A DNA stretch of 64,000 nt, taken from 21-14-0-10-47-8 sp966211795 (GTDB lineage: Bacteria > Bdellovibrionota > Bdellovibrionia > Bdellovibrionales > Bdellovibrionaceae). The stretch's first letter is position 1. Each line of letters opens with the position of its first letter. This document shows, piece by piece, positions 27,630 through 36,551 of this stretch. The notes under the pieces are model-generated. The model made no database searches, had not been told where the DNA came from, and saw only the letters and a list, made by a program, of their open reading frames with translations. The stretch spans positions 62,001 to 126,000 of the forward strand of contig CBIHNW010000015.1 in the NCBI GenBank assembly GCA_966211795.1. Reading direction: 5' to 3'. The position numbers and the translations under genes are program-made.

Positions 27630-29888
27630 TTACGATGCGGGCGTTTCAAGAGACGGGGCCTTTAAAAGCTCCGTCAATTTTTGCCAACGTTTGTTGTTTT
27701 CATCAGATTGAATGGCGGTCTGCAGAGCGTGCGGTTCGGCCACCAGAAAGACATGTTCTTGGCCGCGGGTGACCGCGGTGTAGATCAAATGCCGCTGAGC
27801 CATCGGCAAGTGCTCGTCGGTCAGCACCACGATCACGGCTCGGTATTCAGATCCTTGAGATTTGTGGATGGAAATGGCGTAAGCCAGCGTCAAGCGATCC
27901 AATTCATCAAATCCGAAACGAATGTTTCGTTCATCGAATTGCACTTCGATCATTTGTGCCGAATGATCGATCATCGTGAGAAAACCGATATCACCATTGT
28001 AAACGTCCTTGATGTAATCGTTTTTGATGATCATGACCTTATCGCCTTTTTGGAAAACCTGACCAAAGCCGGAGATGGTGTCACTGTCCTCTGATCGGAG
28101 ATCTTGCGTTGAAACCAAAAGCTGCAATTCTTCATTCAGCTTCTGGGTGCCCAAGGGCCCACGATTGAAGGGTACCAGGATTTGAAATTGCCCGGGATCG
28201 GTGATGCCGCATTTTTCCGGAATCACGCGGGTGACGAGATCAAAGATCACTTTCTTCGCATGGTCGACGCCATTGACAGGGATATAATGAAAATCGCTGG
28301 TTCCCTTGAGCTGGGTCAGTGGCATCTCACCGTTATTAATCCGGTGGGCATTGATCTTGATCAAGCTTTGTTCGCTTTGGCGATAAATTTCTTTCAGCTT
28401 AACCACTGGAAATCGCTTGGACTGCAGAATGCTTTGTAAGATGTTCCCGGCGCCCACTGGTGGAATTTGGTCCGAGTCTCCCACCAAAATGAGTGAGCAG
28501 TGATCCGGCAGGGCATTCAGCAGGCTGGACATTAAAGAAAGATCCACCATCGAAGCTTCGTCCACCAAAACCAGATCCAAATCCAAGGGGTTTTTTTCGT
28601 TGAAAGAAAAAAGGCCCGTCGAGCCATTGAACTTGAGCAATCGGTGAATGGTCTTTGCCGGTGTGCGCGTGGCTTCGGCCAAGCGCTGTGCGGCTCGACC
28701 TGTGGGTGAGCACAGCGCGAATTTCAGAAACTGCGTTTGCAGGATCGTGACAAGCGATTGAATCAAGGTGGTCTTACCGGTGCCGGGACCGCCGGTGATC
28801 ACCGCCAAGGGCGAATTCAGGGCCGTGGCGATGGCTTGGCGCTGCAGTGGGGCCAACTGAATCTGCAACAGCTCTTGTGCCCAGTTTAAAAATTTATCTG
28901 AATTGAAACCATTCCAAGAAGAAGGGCGATTTTCAAAGGCCAATAATTTCTGACAAACGTGTTGTTCGGTTATCCAAACCTCTTTCAGGTAAATACAGGG
29001 CTTGTTCTCGATTGTGTCAGAAATCAAATTTTCTGAGATCAGTTCAAGCTCCAGGCATTCTTCGATCGCGGCCTGCGCGACGTTCAAGCGAGCCCGTGAC
29101 TCTTGCAGCAGTCGATCTTCCGGATAAGCGCAGTGCCCTTGACGGTAGGACCCCAGCAAGACGTCATACAGGCAACCGCGCACGCGTTCGGGGCCATCCG
29201 GAGGATATCCGTACTTGAGGGCGAAGCTATCAATCAATTCGAAGGACAAGGCGTGTTCGGTCACGGCGCGGTAGGGATGCTCTTTCAGGAAAGCGATGCT
29301 GCCCTCGCGATGAAATGGAAAGATGACCTTTCCCCATAACAAAGGAAGATTTTCATCGAAAAGAAATTCCTCAAGTCGAGAGAGCTCTTGGTAAGCTCGC
29401 CAGGCATCAAGAATTTGAATTTGTCTTTTGCGTCCAACACCCTGAATGTCCAACAGCTTTCGTGGCTGATGATCAAAAATTTCAAAGAGATCTTCGGGAT
29501 GGGCTTTCGCCAAGATCGAAGCGAGATTCGGACCGATGCCGATCAGAGCTCCTGATTTTAAAAATTTTTTTAAAGTTCGCGATGTCTTCGGCTGGGTGAA
29601 CTCGAGTTTTTGCGCCGTCAAGGGACCAGCCGTCTCGGGATCCAGGTGGGAATCGATTTCTGAAATTTCGCGGTGGACGGTCGCGGTCAAACCAGGAAAC
29701 ACGTGCGGTGTTCGCCCTTGGATCAGAACGTGCGAGCCATCGCTTTCAAGCTTCAGATCCAGAACGCACTGACCACTTTCATCGTTGAAATAGACGACTC
29801 GCTCAACGCTGCCTTTGAGAACAGGGGCATCCAAGGATGCCCCTGGTTTTTGCTGCACTGGCTGAGTGTCCAAATCAAGCTGTTGCAT
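27630..29888 (-). CDS. recD2: RecD2-type SF1B DNA helicase
   Basis: A 752-residue helicase of the stand-alone RecD2/YrrC group, which unwinds DNA 5' to 3' and acts in repair and mismatch processing. The N-terminal region has tandem HhH motifs (SGALIGIGPNLASILAKAHP and LLDIQGVGRKRQIQIL). Helicase motifs follow: GGPGTGKTTLI (Walker A), DEASMVDL (motif II), GDSDQIPPVGAG (III), YRQSEQS, and SIHKSQGSEY and TAVTRG (V/VI). There are no RecB or RecC genes nearby. The gene follows the putative annealing protein by 26 bp on the same strand and is convergent with the secreted-protein gene. Confidence 0.94.
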   Translation of the reverse strand: MQQLDLDTQPVQQKPGASLDAPVLKGSVERVVYFNDESGQCVLDLKLESDGSHVLIQGRTPHVFPGLTATVHREISEIDSHLDPETAGPLTAQKLEFTQPKTSRTLKKFLKSGALIGIGPNLASILAKAHPEDLFEIFDHQPRKLLDIQGVGRKRQIQILDAWRAYQELSRLEEFLFDENLPLLWGKVIFPFHREGSIAFLKEHPYRAVTEHALSFELIDSFALKYGYPPDGPERVRGCLYDVLLGSYRQGHCAYPEDRLLQESRARLNVAQAAIEECLELELISENLISDTIENKPCIYLKEVWITEQHVCQKLLAFENRPSSWNGFNSDKFLNWAQELLQIQLAPLQRQAIATALNSPLAVITGGPGTGKTTLIQSLVTILQTQFLKFALCSPTGRAAQRLAEATRTPAKTIHRLLKFNGSTGLFSFNEKNPLDLDLVLVDEASMVDLSLMSSLLNALPDHCSLILVGDSDQIPPVGAGNILQSILQSKRFPVVKLKEIYRQSEQSLIKINAHRINNGEMPLTQLKGTSDFHYIPVNGVDHAKKVIFDLVTRVIPEKCGITDPGQFQILVPFNRGPLGTQKLNEELQLLVSTQDLRSEDSDTISGFGQVFQKGDKVMIIKNDYIKDVYNGDIGFLTMIDHSAQMIEVQFDERNIRFGFDELDRLTLAYAISIHKSQGSEYRAVIVVLTDEHLPMAQRHLIYTAVTRGQEHVFLVAEPHALQTAIQSDENNKRWQKLTELLKAPSLETPAS

Positions 29889-29914
29889 CGATCGGAATCA
29901 CGAAGCTTCTCAAA

Positions 29915-30637
29915 TTAATGAGAAGCGTTCGCGCCTTCAGCTTTGTACATACGATCATAGGCTTTCTTCAGGAAATCAACTTGGGCTGAGAGGGGCGTCC
30001 CAGGTCGAACATCACTGTTTTCCAGCCATTTGATATAGCTTTCAATTTCGGGCTTCGGGATTTCGCTCAATTTTTTGCCTTTGTATTTTCGGCCAAAATT
30101 GATCATGTAATCTCCGGGCTCGCCGGATGTATTGACGAAGGATTCATTTGCATCTTCACCGCGTCCGTTTTCGCTCGGTGCAAACCCACCACCCGCAAAG
30201 GAGGGGGATCCCGGCGATGTTTCAGGATTGGTGCCGTCCGCACGCTCGTTCCGTCGTGTTTTCACCGGCGAAGCGGGAGCGTCGACAATGCGACTTCCTT
30301 CATCCAATTCATCCGCACAAAATTGCGTTCCGTAGCCAATCAAGGCCAACGCTCGTCCGATCGCACCGGTTTCCGCTTTTTCAATAAAGTCAGGAAATCC
30401 CTGAATGCGTTCGAATTTATGCGAGGTCGCAATGATGCGGCCCTGGTCATCACGAATCGTGGCCTTGGCGTAGGCCGCAACATCTGTGACAGAAATCAGC
30501 TCTGTCTCAATCGCCCAGTCGGGGTGATCTTCTCGAAACCAGACCAGACGATACTTCACTTCGAGGTACTCTTTACCCCGCAAGTTCAACAAAGGGAGTT
30601 CCGTTCCTTTTTCCGTTTTGAAACTTCGATTTGCCAT
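29915..30637 (-). CDS. Putative ssDNA-annealing-like protein with ExoX-like C-terminal domain
   Basis: A 240-residue protein. Residues ~1-120 contain EYLEVKYRLVWFREDHPDW and IEKAETGAIGRALALIGYGT, a pattern met in phage and chromosomal recombination proteins of the Rad52/Erf type; this is a resemblance, not a proven family match. A flexible Pro/Gly/Glu linker follows. Residues ~185-235 (INFGRKYKGKKLSEIPKPEI, then YIKWLE) match the small C-terminal domain of exodeoxyribonuclease X-like proteins. The ATG at 30637 has AAGGA 9 bp upstream, while the ATG at 30646 lies on top of the AAGG. It precedes recD2 by 26 bp, which suggests a shared role in DNA recombination. Confidence 0.6.
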   Translation of the reverse strand: MANRSFKTEKGTELPLLNLRGKEYLEVKYRLVWFREDHPDWAIETELISVTDVAAYAKATIRDDQGRIIATSHKFERIQGFPDFIEKAETGAIGRALALIGYGTQFCADELDEGSRIVDAPASPVKTRRNERADGTNPETSPGSPSFAGGGFAPSENGRGEDANESFVNTSGEPGDYMINFGRKYKGKKLSEIPKPEIESYIKWLENSDVRPGTPLSAQVDFLKKAYDRMYKAEGANASH

Positions 30638-31196
30638 CTTTTTCATCCTTTGAAAAATTCGCTTTGGCCTTGGGCTCGAGATTAGCGCTTTATCTTTCGC
30701 TTTGGCGTCGGCGGTTATTGTTATCGCCAAACTCTTTTTCCCATTCGCCAGTGCAAGGAGGAACCTGTGAATAGAGAGCGGAGCTTGACGTTCCAATATA
30801 AGTGATTCTGTGTTCAGTGAAAAGAGTCAGTGGCCAATCTGTGCAAGCATACATGCTTTTCCCTCTCAAATACTGAGAAGAGACATGATTTTCACCCTTT
30901 TCTCTGCTGCAAAATTTGTTGCGAATTTCAGGCTTCAAAGCGCCGATTTGGTGGTGCGGTTGAGGGTTGAAAAGTCGATTTTTTTGACCTCGTTGGAACC
31001 GTGAAAAGCGATTGAAATCCCTTCGTTTCGAAGACCTCATTTTGAGGAACGCATTTTTTTGCCTGGGCGAGTTTTAGGTTCATGGCGAAAATTCACCTTT
31101 TAAAAGCCGGCGTTCTGCTTAAAATCCTATTGGATGACAAAGCTCTGGAGATCTGATTTAAAATTGGCCTATGACAGGAGTCACCAAAGATTCACC
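30638..31196. other. Long intergenic region between divergent genes
   Basis: About 560 bp without a convincing gene. The minus-strand frame at 30690-31040 lacks a ribosome site and family resemblance. The region holds the dyad AAGCAT-AC-ATGCTT (30845-30858), roughly 210 bp upstream of the annealing-protein start, and TATATT-like promoter bases near 30800 on the minus strand. Two T runs at about 30980 and 31050 are not preceded by hairpins. Confidence 0.5.
30845..30858. promoter_or_regulatory. Dyad AAGCAT-AC-ATGCTT
   Basis: 6-bp perfect arms around 2 bp, between the recD2 operon and the metalloprotease gene. Its shape is like a LexA-type or phage-repressor operator, but the sequence does not match the known Gram-negative or Gram-positive LexA consensus exactly. 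Confidence 0.35.
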
Positions 31197-31925
31197 ATGA
31201 AAAAACTATTTCTCGCATTGATCCTCAGTTTGCCATTTTTTTCAATGAACGCCCACGCCGAACCCGTCGAGACTTACAACGCCGAATCCTACCGATGGTT
31301 GTATGAGCAGTTGATACCGGAAGACATTCGGTTGGCGCAGCCAGCACCAAGCTTCAAGTCCTTTCGTGTGCACCTCGAGGATTCCTATCAGGTGTTTCCA
31401 AAACCAGAGATGATCCAGGCGGCAAACCTCAAGGCGCCGGCAACAGTTCAAGGCTGGATGACCTACTCGGGATTGTTTAAAAAGAAATATGTTCATGACG
31501 TCTTTCAGGATGCCTCGGGTGGGTGGGTGTTTAACGTTCGTGTGCGCCTGAAAAACGGAACGGCCCAAGACCTGGCCGATTTCCGCGCTAAGCTCAAAGC
31601 CGCCGAAGGGATGTGGAATCAGTACCGACCGGCAATGGATTTTCAATACCGCTTTCAATTTGATTTGGTGACGGACCCGGCACAGGCGCATTATTCGGTC
31701 CAAGTTCTGGATTCAACCCGGGGACCTTACGATCAATTTTGGGGTCGAAATTGGACCGAGATCGTGATCGCTCACGAAATTGGTCACATGCTGGGGCTTG
31801 GGGACGAGTACCAAACTTTGACCAGCGTCACGGATTGCTACGAGCCCTCGCTCATGTGCGGTTCGTGGAGCGGAATCCTGATGGACTACCACTATTATTT
31901 CATCCTTCGTCGTCTCTTGCGCTAA
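31197..31925 (+). CDS. Secreted zinc metalloprotease (HExxHxxGxxxE type)
   Basis: A 242-residue protein with a signal peptide (MKKLFLALILSLPFFSMNAH, cleavage near AHA-E). The zinc site is IAHEIGHMLGLGDEYQ, with H193 and H197 as ligands and a downstream Glu or His as third. A cysteine pair follows (TDCYEPSLMCGS), and ILMDYHYYF may form the Met turn. Family beyond metzincin-like is uncertain. It probably degrades protein outside the cytoplasm. The start at 31197 is set by the signal peptide; AGGAG lies rather far (16 bp) upstream. Confidence 0.8.
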   Translation: MKKLFLALILSLPFFSMNAHAEPVETYNAESYRWLYEQLIPEDIRLAQPAPSFKSFRVHLEDSYQVFPKPEMIQAANLKAPATVQGWMTYSGLFKKKYVHDVFQDASGGWVFNVRVRLKNGTAQDLADFRAKLKAAEGMWNQYRPAMDFQYRFQFDLVTDPAQAHYSVQVLDSTRGPYDQFWGRNWTEIVIAHEIGHMLGLGDEYQTLTSVTDCYEPSLMCGSWSGILMDYHYYFILRRLLR

Positions 31926-32105
31926 ACCGAGCTCAGGATCCAATAGCCTTCATTATGGCGTTTTCAATTCGCGCTTTTCTTGCGACGTCCTCGGGGCCGA
32001 AGCGCTGAACGAGTCTGAGGCCTGCCTTGTGGGCTGGTTGGTGAAGGCTGTCTCCGATTGGGACACCTTGGTTTAGAACTGCTGGTTGGTTGCCGATGAG
32101 ATGGT

Positions 32106-33281
32106 ATGGCAAATTTCAGTGTTCTGGGCTTTTTAGGATTTGTTTTTTTCTCTTCTATTTTGATGGCTCGGCCGAGCTATAAGGTTGTGTGTGAAAAGCC
32201 TGACGAGTGTCCCGAGTGGGTCGCTGGGTTGGCTCACAGTCAGGGCGTTTGTTCTTCTTTTTTGGTCGCACCGAATATCATCGGGACCAATTTGCACTGC
32301 ATTCCGGAAGACCTTCGGCATGAAAAGGTGTCTTGCAAGGATCGCATTGTCGTGAGCTTTCCGAAGACGGCCCGGTTTCCGGAAGAGACCATTGACTGCG
32401 AGGAGATGGTGCATGTTTCGCCACCCATCAGCGACAAGTCTCTGACTCCTGATTTTGCCTTCTTTCGCTTGAAAGAAAAAACCACGCGCGAATATCTTGA
32501 AATTTCGCAAGCGGGAATCGCCGACGGCGCGATGATCACGTTGTACAAAGTGGATCCGGGCGTGATCGGGACCGTGCGCAAAGTTCAGTGTCCTGCCGTG
32601 CAAAATTCTTTGTTCAATCCCTATTTTCAACAGGACAAAAGCCCTTTGGTCAGTTTGATTCCTTGCCCGGTCATTAAGGGAAACTCGGGATCGGCGTTGG
32701 TGGGTGCGGATGGAAAGGCGCACGGAATCATTTTTAGCATTTACGATGTTCACATCCCAACAGACCCCGCGTTGGCGGGCGGCAATGTCACCGGGGCCGC
32801 ATCGAATGGCGCAAACTTCAGTTGCTTGAATACATTTTTTCTCAACTACGTCCAGGGTGAGCCGGAAGCATGTCTGATTTCGATCGACGAGGCTTCGCAG
32901 AAAAAATTCTTTCAAAGCATCATTGATAAACGTTTGGCCAAATTTCAAAAAGAAATCAATGAAAAGCTACAGGCAAACTTGAAGCAGAAGTTCGAGTCCA
33001 CGCAGGGGCGAATATTATGGACTCTCACATCGGGGGAGCCAACCCCTGAAGAGGGAAAAAGTGGAATTGCCTTGAAGGCCTTTCTGCAGCCCAAGTGTTT
33101 GCTGCCGGTTTCAAAGCCAGCGGCCGCGGGCGCCGATAAAGCGGTTCCTGAAAAGCTTGAAGGCGAAAGCTATAAAGTCTATTTCGAGAACGACAATCTC
33201 ATGCGCCCCCAATACCGAATCGACTCTGACAAAGTCCCGGCCAACATGGACTCATCAAAGCTACCGATCTGTCAGTCCTAA
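32106..33281 (+). CDS. Secreted trypsin-like serine protease
   Basis: A 391-residue protein with an N-terminal signal peptide. The chymotrypsin-fold triad is visible: His in GTNLHCIPED, Asp in LTPDFAFFRL and Ser in IKGNSGSALV. Ten or so cysteines suggest disulfides, so it is secreted. The last ~120 residues are helical with KFQKEINEKLQANLKQKFES, then Pro/Lys-rich. The substrate is unknown. It follows the metalloprotease by 180 bp, forming a run of secreted proteases. Its stop shares bases with the convergent LysR gene. Confidence 0.85.
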   Translation: MANFSVLGFLGFVFFSSILMARPSYKVVCEKPDECPEWVAGLAHSQGVCSSFLVAPNIIGTNLHCIPEDLRHEKVSCKDRIVVSFPKTARFPEETIDCEEMVHVSPPISDKSLTPDFAFFRLKEKTTREYLEISQAGIADGAMITLYKVDPGVIGTVRKVQCPAVQNSLFNPYFQQDKSPLVSLIPCPVIKGNSGSALVGADGKAHGIIFSIYDVHIPTDPALAGGNVTGAASNGANFSCLNTFFLNYVQGEPEACLISIDEASQKKFFQSIIDKRLAKFQKEINEKLQANLKQKFESTQGRILWTLTSGEPTPEEGKSGIALKAFLQPKCLLPVSKPAAAGADKAVPEKLEGESYKVYFENDNLMRPQYRIDSDKVPANMDSSKLPICQS

Positions 33282-34144
33282 ATATTTGAAGAGCAGCAGA
33301 TTCGTCGCAGCACTTTTGTGATCTTCTTCATTTCTTTTGATTCATCCGCCGATTTGGCTTTCACCAAAAAGAGTTGGCGTTTGGATTCGGCCGTTCGATG
33401 CGAGGGAACTTTCACGATGGCGCCACTCGGATTTCTCTCATTCTCTAAATGCGCTACAAAGTTTGGCATGTAGACAATGGACTCACCCAAACGCAAGAGA
33501 TCCAGCGCGATCGCGAAACTGCTCACCGAAAACGGGGCGATGCGGGGGATTTCTTGCGGCCATCCGTCGCGAATCTTATAGCCCAAAGGATTGAACGGCA
33601 GATGGGTGGTTGGCACCGTGAAAACGTACTGCTCGGGATCATGGGTTTGCAGAAAGTCCGCTCGTGCGAATGAATTGAACCGCACGTCGCCAATTTTCAG
33701 GTATTCCAATTCTGGTTTGAATGCCGGAGAAAAGACAAAGCCAAAATCGAGATCGCCACCTAAAATTTTCGCTTCCAATTCACCGATATCGGTTTCAATG
33801 ATGCTCAGCGGGCGCGCCATTTCCCGCACGATGTGGCCGGCACAAGTGATGGCGAGGGCTTCCGCCAGCCCCACGCGAATCTTCGAGGGTTTGCTTTGCA
33901 TTCCGTGCGAAATTTCATTTTCGATTTTTAAAATATCCTGGGCTTTTTGGTAGAACCATTTGCCCGCATCTGTGATTTGCAGACCCCGCCCCTGAGGAAG
34001 GAAGAGCTTCAGCTTTGTTTCATCCTCTAAGGCTGAAATCGCCTTTGAAAGACCGCTGTGAGAAATTCCGAGGACGTCAGCGGCCTTGGTCAGGCTGCCG
34101 GTTTCGGCGATCGTGCAAAAGTACTTGAGACGATATGTATCCAT
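33278..34144 (-). CDS. LysR family transcriptional regulator
   Basis: A 288-residue regulator. The N-terminal winged helix is RLKYFCTIAETGSLTKAADV, then LGISHSGLSKAISALE; a periplasmic-binding-like effector domain (~90-285) follows. The ATG at 34144 (MDTYRLKYF) is preferred over the GTG at 34153. It is divergent from the 34249 gene, with 104 bp between the starts, so that gene and the nitroreductase behind it are the likely targets, as is normal for LysR proteins. The ligand is unknown. Confidence 0.92.
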   Translation of the reverse strand: MDTYRLKYFCTIAETGSLTKAADVLGISHSGLSKAISALEDETKLKLFLPQGRGLQITDAGKWFYQKAQDILKIENEISHGMQSKPSKIRVGLAEALAITCAGHIVREMARPLSIIETDIGELEAKILGGDLDFGFVFSPAFKPELEYLKIGDVRFNSFARADFLQTHDPEQYVFTVPTTHLPFNPLGYKIRDGWPQEIPRIAPFSVSSFAIALDLLRLGESIVYMPNFVAHLENERNPSGAIVKVPSHRTAESKRQLFLVKAKSADESKEMKKITKVLRRICCSSNI

Positions 34145-34248
34145 ATGGAACACGATATGCCTGTTTATTCACTTTATATCAATAGTTCGTTTCGCTAGAA
34201 AGAGTCCTACATTGGAAATCCAATGAACAGTTTTCAGAAAGGAAAGCT

Positions 34249-34710
34249 ATGAAGACATTCAGACTCATCCAAGCCATCGGTTTCAGTTTGGCCTTGATCT
34301 TAACGGCGCAGGCGCAAGCAACGGACCATGGGCTTGATGGAAATTACGAAGTTCACCTCAAGGTCGGAGATCGCATTTTTCTGGATCAAATGGAAATCAA
34401 GGGAAAGGACGGAGAGATCAAATTGCAGTCCTTTCACGGCTCGATCACGGGAACAATGACGGTGCCAGGAAATTTCACATCTCCGCTTTCAGGAGAAGGA
34501 CACTGCAGCGAGAAGGACTCGCTGTGCGAGCTTGATTTTGATATCGATGCTCATGAGCAAGGACAGGCGTACAAAGTCCACTATCAGGCCAAGATTCAAG
34601 GGGCTCATTACCAAAAGGTCGTGGCGGATGAAGCGACACCTGTTTTGACGGGAACGGCGACGCTGGAAGATGGACAGTTGCTGGGCACCTTTGAGGCCAC
34701 TCGGCAATGA
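34249..34710 (+). CDS. Secreted small beta-rich protein of unknown function
   Basis: A 153-residue protein with a signal peptide (MKTFRLIQAIGFSLALILTA, then QAQAT). The mature part alternates strands (YEVHLKVGDRIFLDQMEIKG, ITGTMTVPGNF, VHYQAKIQGAHYQKV) and has two cysteines (GHCSEKDSLCEL). No family was recognised. It overlaps the nitroreductase gene by 4 bp (ATGA) and is divergent from the LysR gene. Confidence 0.72.
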   Translation: MKTFRLIQAIGFSLALILTAQAQATDHGLDGNYEVHLKVGDRIFLDQMEIKGKDGEIKLQSFHGSITGTMTVPGNFTSPLSGEGHCSEKDSLCELDFDIDAHEQGQAYKVHYQAKIQGAHYQKVVADEATPVLTGTATLEDGQLLGTFEATRQ

Positions 34711-35531
34711 GCGCGTCTATGGATCCCACAAGCATCTATGATTTGATTCATCGACATGCATCGATTCGCCAGTATCAAAAAAAACCAGTTCCCGAAAAAA
34801 TTCTGGATCGGGTTTTACAGGCCGCCATCCGGGCTTCGTCATCGGGAAATATGCAGGCCTACTCGATCATCGTCACGACTGACGAGCCGACGAAGAAGGA
34901 GCTTTACGAGCCACATTTTGAGCAAAGCATGGTTCTGGAAGCGCCGGTCCTGCTGACCTTCTGCGCGGACTTCCACCGCATGAAAAGATGGATCAAACTG
35001 CGCGAAGCTCGCGAGAATTTTGATAATTTTATGAGCTTTATGATTGCGGCCATTGATGCCGTCCTGGCCAGTCAGAACGCAGCTCTGGCCGCCGAGGCCG
35101 AAGGTCTTGGCATCTGTTACATGGGAACCACGTTAGCGAGCTGCGATCGCATTGCCAAGATTTTGAATTGTCCAGAGGGCGTTGTTCCGGTTGTCGGATT
35201 TTCGCTCGGCTATCCGGCCGAGACTGCGGCCCCCAGAGATCGCCTTCCTTTGTCAGCGCTGATTCACCGGGATCGATACGTCGTTCCATCCGATTCAGAA
35301 ATTCTACGGTCTTATCAAGAACGTGAAGATGCGGGCTGGAAGCGTTATATGGCTCACCCCCAGCTTCAAAAGTCCGTTCAGGAAATGGGGCTTCAGAATC
35401 TGGCGCAGATATACACACAGTTAAAATACACCCAAGAGTCTCACGAAGCTTATTCCCGAACGGTGATCGAATGTTTAAAAAAACAAGGCTTTCTCAGTCC
35501 AGGCACGAAGCTTTCGCAATCAGCCGAGTGA
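34707..35531 (+). CDS. NfsA/FRP-like nitroreductase family flavoprotein
   Basis: A 274-residue FMN-dependent NAD(P)H oxidoreductase. The FMN phosphate contact is HRHASIRQYQ (~14-23), followed by ASSSGNMQAYSI and the later EGLGICYMGTTLAS. Enzymes of this group reduce nitro compounds, quinones or flavins; the natural substrate here is unknown. It is coupled by ATGA to the preceding secreted-protein gene, an unusual partnership for a cytoplasmic enzyme. LysR control is likely. Confidence 0.88.
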   Translation: MSASMDPTSIYDLIHRHASIRQYQKKPVPEKILDRVLQAAIRASSSGNMQAYSIIVTTDEPTKKELYEPHFEQSMVLEAPVLLTFCADFHRMKRWIKLREARENFDNFMSFMIAAIDAVLASQNAALAAEAEGLGICYMGTTLASCDRIAKILNCPEGVVPVVGFSLGYPAETAAPRDRLPLSALIHRDRYVVPSDSEILRSYQEREDAGWKRYMAHPQLQKSVQEMGLQNLAQIYTQLKYTQESHEAYSRTVIECLKKQGFLSPGTKLSQSAE

Positions 35532-35535
35532 AGCA

Positions 35536-36159
35536 TCAAGCGGATCGCAAGATCCCCATTGCGATCATTTGCTTTTCCAATTGATCGGCTGATGTGAAAA
35601 GAATGGTTTTAAATCCAAGCTGTGCCGCCGCATCGAGATTGCTTTGCACGTCATCGATAAAAACGGACTCGGTTGGCAAGATCGAATATTTTTCGCAAAG
35701 GTAATTGAAAATTCGGTGATCCGGTTTTTTGAAACCCACTTTCCCCGAGACCACGATGTCTTCGAAAAGTTTTAGGAATGGAAAGTTTTTTTCGGCGATT
35801 GGAAATTTGTCTTTGGACCAGTTGGATAAGGCCAGCAGGCGGTGGGATTTGAGCGAGCTCAGTCTTTCCAGAATCTGAACCGTTGCGGAAATCGGTCCAT
35901 TGAGCATTTCTTCCCACCGGGCATCATAAAATTCAATTTCAGTCTGGTAATGAGGATGCATTGAAATCAGCTCGGCGGTGCCTTCCGCAAAACTGCGTCC
36001 CGCATCCTGTTTTTCGTTCCATTCTTGCGTGCAAACGGTGGCTAAAAAATTCTCCATCGTTTCTGGAGACGAAAAAATTTTGCGGTACAGGTAGCGCGGA
36101 TTCCAATCGACCAGCACGCCACCCAAATCAAAAACCACATTCTTAATTTCACTTCTCAT
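35536..36159 (-). CDS. HAD superfamily hydrolase (YihX-like)
   Basis: A 207-residue HAD-IA phosphatase. Motif I is FDLGGVLVDWNP, motif II is LALSNWS, the motif III Lys is in GKVGFKKPD and motif IV is VFIDDV. This resembles YihX, which dephosphorylates alpha-D-glucose 1-phosphate, but the substrate is open. The ATG at 36159 (MRSEIKNVV) is chosen; the GTG 36 bp upstream would add an unlikely extension. It is convergent with the nitroreductase gene, with a 4-bp gap. Confidence 0.9.
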   Translation of the reverse strand: MRSEIKNVVFDLGGVLVDWNPRYLYRKIFSSPETMENFLATVCTQEWNEKQDAGRSFAEGTAELISMHPHYQTEIEFYDARWEEMLNGPISATVQILERLSSLKSHRLLALSNWSKDKFPIAEKNFPFLKLFEDIVVSGKVGFKKPDHRIFNYLCEKYSILPTESVFIDDVQSNLDAAAQLGFKTILFTSADQLEKQMIAMGILRSA

Positions 36160-36551
36160 GAAAGCGAATTTAGCAGCCTTGCCAGCATTGGTCACTTTTT
36201 AACGAATGTTGAACCCAGTTTTTTCAAGTTGCATTTTGAGATGTGGCGAGCGGAAGTTTGGCGAGTGCTGAAAAGATCTTGCTCATTTTTTTCAGATTTA
36301 CATCAGTGTCGCTTGAAGTTCGCGCCGATTGAAAAAATCTGATCATCGAAAGGACAAGAGTCTTAAAAGTGCAATGTTGCAGATTGTGTTTCAATTTTAG
36401 GTTTTCTATACTCATTTTCATCCGTTCAAAAATTTCTTAAAACTTTGATCTTTGTTCAAATGTTTTTCAGTCATTGCGTGTTCCCAATGCCACCGCACCA
36501 AATGACTTTGAATTTGAATTTTGGTCAGCATCTTTTTCACCAGGGGGATTC
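36160..36551. other. Intergenic gap between divergent genes
   Basis: About 390 bp holding the promoters of the HAD gene and the large secreted protein. Only weak dyads are present, for example CTGAAAA at 36268 with TTTTCAG at 36289. No gene or RNA was recognised. Confidence 0.5.

Noticed and set aside
30690..31040. 116-codon minus-strand frame in the gap before the recD2 operon
   Set aside because: No ribosome site, mixed composition and no family; treated as chance.
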